A DNA stretch of 64,000 bases, from assembly GCF_004362515.1 (NCBI RefSeq), contig NZ_SNXU01000001.1, positions 806,001 through 870,000 of the forward strand, in the 5' to 3' direction. Under the pieces are notes generated by a model. It was not told the DNA's origin, made no database searches, and was given only the letters and a program-made list of their open reading frames with translations. The position numbers were made by a program, and so were the translations under genes. Of the stretch, positions 8,086 through 14,946 are shown piece after piece. This DNA comes from Actinokineospora alba (GTDB taxonomy: Bacteria; Actinomycetota; Actinomycetes; Mycobacteriales; Pseudonocardiaceae). How positions within the stretch are numbered: position 1 is the stretch's first letter; each line of letters opens with the position of its first letter.

Positions 8086-9045
8086 TCAGGCGCGGCGGAC
8101 GGTGTGGACGAGGGTTTGGGCGGCTTCCTCGGCGCACGGGAGGCGTTCGGCGCGGATTTCGGCGCGGCGGGCGCTGCGGAGGTCCGGGTCGACGGCCAGG
8201 CGGTCGGCGATCTGCGTGCGGGCCTCGAAGGTCCGCTTGGGCAGCGCGGCATCGCGTTCGGCGAGGACCACGGCGACCGACGGGCCGATCACGGCCAGGG
8301 TCTCGCCGCCGTCGAAGACCGAGCGGAGGACGTCGCCGACCAGGATCATCGCCATCAGCCGGGGCCAGCCCACGACCTCCGTCAGGTCCAGGGTGACCAC
8401 GAGCAGCACGTACCGGTCGGCCGGGTGGAAGCCCTTGCGCCTGCCCAGCCGGTACAGCTCACCCAGCCGCACCCGCAGGTACTCCTCGGTGGCCAGCCCG
8501 GTCAGCGACTCGCCCGCCTCGACGCCGCGCAGGTCGCCGAGGGTGGCGTCGGCCCACGCGACCGCCACGGCCCGCAGCAGCCTGCTGGGGGTCGCGTCCG
8601 GGTCGGGGGCGATCAGGCCCCCGACGTCAGCCGGGTTGGCCACCACGGCGTGCAGGGCGGCCAGGTCGGTGAGGGTCTCCTCGAGACCCGCCCCGGAACG
8701 CGCCCGGGCCCGGCCCAGCTCGGCGAGGGCGCTCACGACCTCCGCTTCGGTCACGACACTCGCGCAGACCTCGTCCACCTCGGGCACTCCCCAGTCGTTC
8801 GGGAACCGCCAGCCCGCGGCGAGGCTGGCCGTGCGCCAGCGCGCCCGCAGGACCCTGAGCTGGCGGTCCGTACCGTCCGCGTCGCCACGGTGCCACCGTG
8901 AACCCGCTTCTCGTACAGCCACGCTGAGAGTCCCTTCTTCGGTGGTCCACGAAAGAAACGCCACCGACAGCGTTCCGTGACGCCATTCCGGCGAATCCAG
9001 TGGCCCTCCCCCGTGTGAGTGAGGAGGTGACGGTTCCCTACTCAT
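8086..9045 (-). CDS. Uncharacterised protein with a degenerate GGDEF-like C-terminal half
   Basis: A protein of up to 319 residues. The C-terminal half (about 195-319) reads like a diguanylate-cyclase fold: LLVVTLDLTEVVGWPRL matches the hydrophobic strand and asparagine/aspartate region, and LAVIGPSVAVVLAERD occupies the place of the GGDEF loop, but the GGDEF signature is absent, so catalytic activity is unlikely. The N-terminal half has no recognised domain. The ATG at 9045 sits 53 bases from the divergent sigma factor start, with no good ribosome-binding site, so the true start may be internal. The divergent position suggests a link with the sigma fusion gene, which is inference only. Confidence 0.65.
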   Translation of the reverse strand: MSREPSPPHSHGGGPLDSPEWRHGTLSVAFLSWTTEEGTLSVAVREAGSRWHRGDADGTDRQLRVLRARWRTASLAAGWRFPNDWGVPEVDEVCASVVTEAEVVSALAELGRARARSGAGLEETLTDLAALHAVVANPADVGGLIAPDPDATPSRLLRAVAVAWADATLGDLRGVEAGESLTGLATEEYLRVRLGELYRLGRRKGFHPADRYVLLVVTLDLTEVVGWPRLMAMILVGDVLRSVFDGGETLAVIGPSVAVVLAERDAALPKRTFEARTQIADRLAVDPDLRSARRAEIRAERLPCAEEAAQTLVHTVRRA

Positions 9046-9098
9046 CCGTCACACTTGGTCGCGATGCTGTTTGCGCGCAGTGCGATTTAGGGAGGACC

Positions 9099-11318
9099 GT
9101 GTCGACCGTCCCGGCTGAACTCGACGGCCCGAGCGATGCCGAACTGATCGATTCGGTCCGTACCGGGACCGTGTCGGCCTACGGATCGCTCTATGAGCGG
9201 CACGTCGGCGCCGCGCGCAACCTCGCCCGTCAGCTGACCCGGTCGCCCGCCGAGGCCGACGACCTCGTCTCCGAGGCGTTCGCCAAGGTCCTCGACACGC
9301 TGCGCCAGGGCCGCGGGCCGGACTCGGCCTTCCGCGCCTACCTGCTGACCGCGCTGCGCCACACCGCCTACGACAAGACCCGCCGCGACAAGAAGGTCGA
9401 GCTGTCCGACGACGTCAGCCAGGTCAGCGGGGTCAACCCGGACGCGGTGAGCGTCCCGTTCACCGACACCGCGGTCGCGGGCCTCGAACGCAGCCTCGCC
9501 GCGCGGGCGTTCGCGATGCTGCCCGAGCGCTGGCAGGCCGTGCTGTGGCACACCGAGATCGAAGGCCAGTCGCCCGCCCAGGTCGCCCCGCTGCTCGGGC
9601 TCAGCGCCAACGGCGTGTCCGCGCTCGCCTACCGCGCCCGCGAGGGCCTGCGCCAGGCCTACCTGCAGGTCCACCTGGCCGAGACCACCGCCGACCGCTG
9701 CCGCTCGACCGCCGACCGGCTCGGCTCCTGGGTGCGCGGCGGGCTGTCCAAGCGGGAGACCGCGCAGGTCGAGACCCACCTCGACGAGTGCGAGCGCTGC
9801 CGCACCCTGGCCGCCGAACTGTCCGACATCAACACCGGCCTGCGCGTCAGCGTCGCCCCGCTCGTGCTGGGTCTGGGCGCCACGGCCGGCTACCTGGCCG
9901 CCGCGAAAGCCGCCGCCGGGACCGCTGTCCTCGCCACCGCCGGTGTCGCCACCGCGAGCGCGGGCGCCGGGGCCGCGGGGGCCGCCGCGAGCGCGCCCCG
10001 GCAGTTCCTCGGCGTCGCCGCCTCCGGGGTGGCGCTGGCCGCCGCCGTCGCTGTCGGCCTTGCGTCCTCGCCTTCAGGGCAGCAGATCCCCGCGGCCGCG
10101 CCCGCGCCCACCACCCAGGCGCCGAAGCCCGCTCCCCCCGCGCCGCCCGCGACCCAGGCGCCCGCCCCGCCCGCTCAGGTCCCGCCTGCCGCACCGATCC
10201 CGGAGCGGGTGCCCGAGCAGGCGGTGCCGCCGCCCGAGCCGACACCGACGGCGACCCCGGCCCCGGCCGACCTGTCCGCCGAGGGGCCCGCGCAGGCGCT
10301 CTCCCTCGTCCCCGGCGGCGACCCGGCCGACCTGCCGATCACCGTGCGCAACACCGGCGGCAGCGTCTCGAAGCCGATCAGCGCGACGCTGAACCTGCCG
10401 CCTGGGGTCCGCGCGATCTCGGGCCCGAGCAAGCTGACCCACAACGCCCTGCTGCGCTTCGACGCGCCGCGGCAGTCCACCCAGCGCAGCGACTCCGTGC
10501 GCTGCCCGGGCGGCACCGGGTCGGTCACCTGTGGGACCGCCGAGGGCCTCAACCCGGGCGACTCGGTCACGCTGCTGTTCCGCCTGGTCGCCGATTCCGG
10601 CGCCAGCGGCGGGCAGATCACCGGCACGGTGAGCGCCGGGCAGCAGCTCACCGTCTCCGTCTCCGTGCCGGTAGTGGTGCAGGAACCCGCGACCACCGAC
10701 GGCGTCGACGTGCGCGCCAACGCGACGGCCGACGGCTGGTTCTCCCTGCTGTGGCCGTGGGAGCGTGAAGTGCTGCTCAAGGTCCGGGTGGTCAACACCG
10801 GCACGAGCACGAAGGCGGTCTCGCTCGGCGTGGACGAGGGCGGACACCTGATCACCTCGACCCGGCCGGTCCAGTGCGCGGAGACGCCGTCGCAGCTGGA
10901 CTGCGCGACCGAGCCGCTGGCGCCGAACCAGGGCGTCAACGTGGTGTTCCGGCTCGGCCGCGGCCACGACCACCCGCACGACGGCAAGGCGCGCCGGATC
11001 ACCGTCACCGCCGTCCTGGGCACGGCGACCGACCAGGACACCGTCCGGGTCCCCTGGAGCCACGGCCCGGGTTGGCCCGGCCACAACTCGGCCACGGTGA
11101 CCAACACCAAGCCGACGACCGACGCCGTCGAGCCGACGAAGCACCACGTGCCGACCAAGACCACGAGTCCCAAGCCCGCGCCGACGCCGCCCGTGGTGGT
11201 GGTCCCGACACCCACGCCGGAGCCCCCGCCGTCGACCGAGCCCGGCGGCATGCCGACCCCCATCTGCACCGGCGGCGACCACAAGCCGAAGCGCTGGGAC
11301 GTGCCCTGCCCGAGCTGA
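9099..11318 (+). CDS. ECF-type sigma factor fused to anti-sigma-like zinc motif, membrane segments and extracellular domains
   Basis: A 739-residue fusion. Residues about 13-95 are sigma region 2 (YGSLYERHVGAARNLARQL, AEADDLVSEAFAKV); 140-192 are region 4 (LPERWQAVLWHTEIEGQSP, LGLSANGVSALAYRAREGL). Residues 201-234 have a ZAS-like zinc pattern (C201, H227-x3-C231-x2-C234) as in zinc anti-sigma factors. Hydrophobic segments follow (about 252-275 and 303-323), then a Pro/Ala linker (328-410) and a beta-rich extracellular region with DUF11/CARDB-like phrases (LPITVRNTGGSVSKPISATL). A Pro/Thr tail ends the protein. The start is the GTG with GGGAGG four bases upstream. Such one-protein sigma/anti-sigma fusions exist in some ECF groups; release by proteolysis would be needed to reach chromosomal promoters. 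Confidence 0.88.
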   Translation: MSTVPAELDGPSDAELIDSVRTGTVSAYGSLYERHVGAARNLARQLTRSPAEADDLVSEAFAKVLDTLRQGRGPDSAFRAYLLTALRHTAYDKTRRDKKVELSDDVSQVSGVNPDAVSVPFTDTAVAGLERSLAARAFAMLPERWQAVLWHTEIEGQSPAQVAPLLGLSANGVSALAYRAREGLRQAYLQVHLAETTADRCRSTADRLGSWVRGGLSKRETAQVETHLDECERCRTLAAELSDINTGLRVSVAPLVLGLGATAGYLAAAKAAAGTAVLATAGVATASAGAGAAGAAASAPRQFLGVAASGVALAAAVAVGLASSPSGQQIPAAAPAPTTQAPKPAPPAPPATQAPAPPAQVPPAAPIPERVPEQAVPPPEPTPTATPAPADLSAEGPAQALSLVPGGDPADLPITVRNTGGSVSKPISATLNLPPGVRAISGPSKLTHNALLRFDAPRQSTQRSDSVRCPGGTGSVTCGTAEGLNPGDSVTLLFRLVADSGASGGQITGTVSAGQQLTVSVSVPVVVQEPATTDGVDVRANATADGWFSLLWPWEREVLLKVRVVNTGTSTKAVSLGVDEGGHLITSTRPVQCAETPSQLDCATEPLAPNQGVNVVFRLGRGHDHPHDGKARRITVTAVLGTATDQDTVRVPWSHGPGWPGHNSATVTNTKPTTDAVEPTKHHVPTKTTSPKPAPTPPVVVVPTPTPEPPPSTEPGGMPTPICTGGDHKPKRWDVPCPS

Positions 11319-11358
11319 CCTGGCCTGGACCGCCGGGACCGCGCCGCGCGAGGCTCCG

Positions 11359-11364
11359 TAGACT
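11359..11364 (+). promoter_or_regulatory. -10 element of a leaderless promoter
   Basis: TAGACT ends six bases before the GTG of the GtrA gene, and there is no ribosome-binding site, so transcript and coding sequence probably begin together. Confidence 0.6.
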
Positions 11365-11370
11365 GCTGGG

Positions 11371-11931
11371 GTGACCGTCGTCGAGTCCGTGCTGGCCCGC
11401 GTCCCGGGGCCACTGCGCAAGGTGCTGATCAAGCACCGCGAGATGCTCAAGTTCGCGATTGTCGGCGGCACGACGTTCGTCATCGACAACGCGATCTGGT
11501 ACGTCCTGAAGTTCACGGTGCTCGAGGACAAGCCGATCACCGCCAAGGCGATCGCGGTGATCGTGGCGACGATCGTGTCCTACATCCTCAACCGCGAGTG
11601 GTCGTTCCGCACCCGAGGCGGCCGGGAGACCCACCACGAGGCCGCGCTGTTCTTCCTGATCAGCGGCGGTGGCGTGGCGATCAATCTGATCCCGCCGTAC
11701 ATCTCGCGCTATGTGCTCGACCTGGAGACCCCGCACGTCAGCCTGCTCGTGCAGGAGATCGCCGACTTCGCCAGCGGATCGATCCTCGGCATGCTGCTCG
11801 CGATGTTCTTCCGGTTCTGGGGCTTCCGGAAGTGGGTCTTCCCCGACGAGTTGGGCGCACGCGCGGGCACCCGCGTCTACGACGAGGACGAGCCCGACAC
11901 CGAGCCCGAAGAAGCCCTAGGGCACTCGTGA
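11371..11931 (+). CDS. GtrA family membrane protein
   Basis: A 186-residue protein with four transmembrane segments of the GtrA/DPMS family (FAIVGGTTFVIDNAIWYVL, IAVIVATIVSYILNREWSF, ALFFLISGGGVAINLI, SILGMLLAMFFRFWGFRKWV). The family assists flipping or anchoring of polyprenyl-phosphate sugars for cell-envelope glycosylation. NREWSF and FRFWGFRKWVF are typical. The start is the GTG preceded by a -10-like TAGACT. It corresponds in gene order to the GtrA protein I recall next to purK in mycobacteria, here separated from it by inserted genes. Its stop codon is one base from the stop of the convergent histidine kinase gene. Confidence 0.9.
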   Translation: MTVVESVLARVPGPLRKVLIKHREMLKFAIVGGTTFVIDNAIWYVLKFTVLEDKPITAKAIAVIVATIVSYILNREWSFRTRGGRETHHEAALFFLISGGGVAINLIPPYISRYVLDLETPHVSLLVQEIADFASGSILGMLLAMFFRFWGFRKWVFPDELGARAGTRVYDEDEPDTEPEEALGHS

Positions 11932-11932
11932 G

Positions 11933-13222
11933 TTAGCGCGGGGCCCCGTCCGTCGACCAGCGGACACCCCGCACGTCGCCCGCCTTCGGGACGGGCAGGA
12001 ACACCGTGAACGTCGCCGGGCGCGCGGTGGACAGCTCCAGCCTGCCGCCGTCGGAGTCGACCAGCGCCCGGGCGAGCGCCAGCCCCAACCCGGTGGAGCC
12101 CGCCCCGGACACGCCGCGGTCGAAGATGTGCGGTGCCAGTTCCTGCGGCACCCCCGCGCCCGCGTCCGTCACCTCCACCACGACCGTGTCCGCGCGGGTG
12201 TGGTCGCCGTTGCGGGCCGACAGGGTCACCGTGCCGCCGCCGTGGCGCAGCGCGTTGTCGAGCAGCACGCCGATCGCCTCGCGCAGCCGGGCGGGGGTGG
12301 CCTTGGCGAGCAGGCCCGCGGGCAGCCGCAGCCGCAGCGACCGACCCTCGGAGCGCAGCGGGCCGCGCCACTCGTCGGCGATGGCGGCGAGCTCGGTGGA
12401 CAGGTCGATCGGCTCGGCGTCGACCGCGCGGGCCTCACGGGCGGCGGCGAGCAGTTCGTCGAGGACGTCGGCGAGGCGTTCGGCCTGCTCCAGGGCCGCC
12501 CCGGCCTCGGCGGAGGTCTCCGCGTCCGGGGCCGCGGCCAGGGCCTCGAGCCGCAGCTGCAGCGCGGTGAGCCTGCTGCGGAGCTGGTGGGAAACGTCGC
12601 TGACCAGGTCGCGTTCCCGCTGCACGAGCAGGGCGAGCGCGGTGGCCGAGGCGTCGAGGGCCTCCGCGACCAGGTCGAGTTCCTGCAGGTCGTAGCGGGT
12701 CGGGTCGAGCCGGAAGTCGCCCGCGCCGAGCCGGGTGGCGCGCTGCGCGACGTGCCGCAGCGGCCGGGCCAGCCTGCGGGCCGTCGCGGTCGCGACCACC
12801 GTGCCGATGGCCACGGTGAGCGCCACGACCAACGCCACGAGGACGGCCACCTGGGTCTGCCTGGTCCGCATCGGCCCGGCGTCGACCGAGAGCCGGACCT
12901 GGCCCTGCCCGACGATCGGGACGACCTCGGAGACGATGTCCGCGGGCAGCGTCGGCCCCAGCGTCCACTCCCCCTCACCGGGCAGCACCACCGTCAGCCT
13001 GCCGTTGGCGGGCACGGCGAGCTGGACCGCGGTCAGGTCGATCCCGCGGCCGTGGGCGATCTCGTCGTCCAGGGTGGCCGCGATCTGCTGGGCGCGACCG
13101 GCGAGGTCCTCCCTGGTCAGCGACTCGACGATCTGCAGTGCCGTGTAGCCGAGCGGGATGCCGAGGACGAACGCGGTGACCAGGACGGCGATGAGGATGG
13201 CGCGAAGGATCCGGCGGCGCAT
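11933..13222 (-). CDS. Two-component sensor histidine kinase
   Basis: A 429-residue inner-membrane kinase. An N-terminal helix (ILIAVLVTAFVLGIPLGY) and a second one near 123-147 enclose an extracytoplasmic sensor of about 90 residues; a HAMP linker follows (RRLARPLRHVAQRATRLGAGDF). The phospho-acceptor is His212 in SDVSHQLRSRLTAL, and the ATPase part shows an N box (REAIGVLLDNALRHGG), G1 (EVTDAGAGVP) and G2 (GSTGLGLALARALV). The ATG lies two bases after the stop of the response regulator gene, so the pair is co-transcribed and coupled. The signal sensed is unknown. Confidence 0.94.
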   Translation of the reverse strand: MRRRILRAILIAVLVTAFVLGIPLGYTALQIVESLTREDLAGRAQQIAATLDDEIAHGRGIDLTAVQLAVPANGRLTVVLPGEGEWTLGPTLPADIVSEVVPIVGQGQVRLSVDAGPMRTRQTQVAVLVALVVALTVAIGTVVATATARRLARPLRHVAQRATRLGAGDFRLDPTRYDLQELDLVAEALDASATALALLVQRERDLVSDVSHQLRSRLTALQLRLEALAAAPDAETSAEAGAALEQAERLADVLDELLAAAREARAVDAEPIDLSTELAAIADEWRGPLRSEGRSLRLRLPAGLLAKATPARLREAIGVLLDNALRHGGGTVTLSARNGDHTRADTVVVEVTDAGAGVPQELAPHIFDRGVSGAGSTGLGLALARALVDSDGGRLELSTARPATFTVFLPVPKAGDVRGVRWSTDGAPR

Positions 13223-13224
13223 GG

Positions 13225-13899
13225 CTATTCGGCGTTGAACCGGAAGCCGACGCCGCGCACGGTCGCGATCCGCCGCTCCGTCGGGCCGGGGCCGCCCTCG
13301 CCGAGCTTTCGGCGCAGCCAGGACATGTGCATGTCGAGCGTCTTGCTGCTCTTGAGCTCGGGGTCGCTCCACACCTCGGTGAGGATCTCGTCGCGGGTGA
13401 CGACCTTGCCCGCGCGCTGGATCAGCACCCGCAGCAGCTCGAACTCCTTGTTGGCCAGCGTGATCTCCACCCCGTCCACGGTGACCACGCGGGCGGCGAG
13501 GTCCATCCGCACCCCGTTGACGTCGATCGCGCCCGGCGCCTGGCGGCGCAGCAGCGCGCGGATCCGGGCGAGCAGCTCGGCCAGCCGGAACGGCTTGGCG
13601 ACGTAGTCGTCGGCGCCCGCGTCGAGCCCGACGACGAAGTCGACCTCGTCGGCGCGGGCCGTCAGCATCAGCACGGGGATGCTCCGGCCTGCGGCGCGCA
13701 GCCTGCGGCACACCTCCAGGCCGTCGATTCCGGGCAGCCCCAAGTCGAGAACGAGCAGGTCGGGGTGCCTGGTGGAGGCCACCTCGAGCGCTCGGTGTCC
13801 GTCGCCCACCACCTCGACCTCGTAGCCCTCCCGGTGCAGTGCCCGGGAAAGCGGGTCGGCGATGGAGGCATCGTCCTCGGCCAGCAGCACCACGCTCAC
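13225..13899 (-). CDS. OmpR/PhoB-family response regulator
   Basis: A 224-residue DNA-binding regulator. The receiver domain carries the acidic pocket (LLAEDD), the phospho-accepting Asp52 in LLVLDLGLPG, the switch Thr in LMLTARAD and the Lys in YVAKPF. A C-terminal winged helix (about 130-224) includes TLANKEFELLRVLIQRAG and KTLDMHMSWLRRKLG. It starts at GTG and is the partner of the kinase immediately downstream. It is divergent from the histidinol-phosphatase gene, with a 33-base gap. Target genes are not evident. Confidence 0.95.
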   Translation of the reverse strand: MSVVLLAEDDASIADPLSRALHREGYEVEVVGDGHRALEVASTRHPDLLVLDLGLPGIDGLEVCRRLRAAGRSIPVLMLTARADEVDFVVGLDAGADDYVAKPFRLAELLARIRALLRRQAPGAIDVNGVRMDLAARVVTVDGVEITLANKEFELLRVLIQRAGKVVTRDEILTEVWSDPELKSSKTLDMHMSWLRRKLGEGGPGPTERRIATVRGVGFRFNAE

Positions 13900-13932
13900 G
13901 GGGCTCAGCGTAGGCGTGACACGATCGCGCCT

Positions 13933-14727
13933 GTGTCAAGCGACCTCACCTTCGCCCTGCGGCTGGCCGACGCGGCCGACGCGATCACCCGTTCGCGCTT
14001 CCGGGCCACCGATCTGGTGGTCGAGCGCAAGCCCGACCGGACGCCCGTCACCGACGCCGACACCGCCGTCGAGGACGCGGTGCGCGGGTTGCTCGCGGAG
14101 GAGTTCCCGACCGACACCGTCGCGGGCGAGGAACGCGGCGGCACTGTCGGCGCGGGCCGGGCGTGGGTGCTCGACCCGATCGACGGCACCAAGAACTTCC
14201 TTCGCGGCGTGCCCGTGTGGGCGACCCTGATCGCGCTGGTGGAGGACGGTTCACCGACCGTCGGTGTGGTCAGCGCGCCCGCGCTGGGCAGGCGCTGGTG
14301 GGCGGCGCGCGGCGAGGGCGCCTGGATGTCGACCGACGGGGTCCAGCGGCGGATCGGTGTGTCCGGTGTGCGCGACCTGGAGGACGCCTACCTGTCGACC
14401 ACGGACCTGGGTTCCTGGGTGCGCTACCACTCGCGGGAGCGCTACCTCGCGCTCGTCGACGCCTGCTGGGAGAGCCGCGCGTTCGGCGACTTCTACCAGC
14501 ACTGCCTGGTCGCGGAGGGCGCGCTCGACGTCGCCGCCGAGGCCATCGTCAACCCGTGGGACGTCGCGCCGCTGCAGGTGCTGGTCGAGGAGGCGGGCGG
14601 CCGGTTCACCGACCTGGACGGCGTCCCGACGTTCGACGGCGGGTCAGCCCTGTCGACGAACGGCTTCGTCCACGACGCCGCGCTCGCCCTGCTCAAGCAC
14701 GCCGACCACCCCGCGCACGACCTGTGA
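13933..14727 (+). CDS. hisN: Histidinol-phosphatase (inositol monophosphatase-like)
   Basis: A 264-residue metal-dependent phosphatase of the IMPase superfamily, closest in character to actinobacterial HisN, which removes phosphate from histidinol-phosphate in histidine synthesis. Visible metal-binding motifs are TPVTDADTAVE, GEERGG, WVLDPIDGTKNF (the DPIDGT signature) and NPWDVAPLQVLVEEAGG (the WDxAP motif). The start is the GTG giving VSSDLTFALR, with CACGAT seven bases upstream as a possible -10 of a leaderless transcript; the frame is open further upstream but unconserved. Its last 84 bases overlap the 3' end of the convergent small gene. Inositol-1-phosphate or another phospho-alcohol is the alternative substrate. 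Confidence 0.85.
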   Translation: MSSDLTFALRLADAADAITRSRFRATDLVVERKPDRTPVTDADTAVEDAVRGLLAEEFPTDTVAGEERGGTVGAGRAWVLDPIDGTKNFLRGVPVWATLIALVEDGSPTVGVVSAPALGRRWWAARGEGAWMSTDGVQRRIGVSGVRDLEDAYLSTTDLGSWVRYHSRERYLALVDACWESRAFGDFYQHCLVAEGALDVAAEAIVNPWDVAPLQVLVEEAGGRFTDLDGVPTFDGGSALSTNGFVHDAALALLKHADHPAHDL

Positions 14728-14946
14728 CCAGGTGAGCCTGCCGAACAGGTAGTGGCAGGCGACGGTCTCGCTGGTGAAGCGGGCCCAGTCGTAGCGGTTG
14801 CCCTGCTCGCGCCAGAACACCTCCCACCCGTCGCCGTCGCTGTCGCGCAGCAGGCACCAGGTGTTGTCGGCTTCGACGCCGATCGAGACGATCCCGTTCG
14901 GGATGCCGACAGCGCGCAGCAGTTCGGTGATCGACTCGGCGTTCAC
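14644..14946 (-). CDS. Probable immunity protein for the TNT toxin
   Basis: A 100-residue soluble, fairly acidic protein (MNAESITELLRAVGIPNGIV, then DGDGWEVFWREQGNRYDW). I recognise no named family with certainty. Its GTG overlaps the TGA stop of the TNT toxin gene by four bases (GTGA), so translation is coupled one-to-one with the toxin. A small gene coupled directly behind a TNT NAD-glycohydrolase gene is where the immunity factor sits in M. tuberculosis (IFT behind cpnT). That is the basis for the call. Its 3' end overlaps hisN by 84 bases on the opposite strand, and the stop may look late, but no earlier stop exists in frame. Confidence 0.65.
   Translation of the reverse strand: MNAESITELLRAVGIPNGIVSIGVEADNTWCLLRDSDGDGWEVFWREQGNRYDWARFTSETVACHYLFGRLTWSQVVRGVVGVLEQGERGVVDEAVRRQG

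Noticed and set aside
7574..8980. Long plus-strand reading frame through the 21-nt arrays (and similar ones on the minus strand, 7429-8252)
   Set aside because: The frames are open only because the 21-nt unit is a multiple of three; the products are simple seven-residue repeats joined to out-of-frame translation of the neighbouring gene.
13223..13939. Extended N-terminus of the sensor kinase
   Set aside because: This part is a shadow of the response regulator gene in another frame; the membrane helix after MRRRILRAIL marks the real start.
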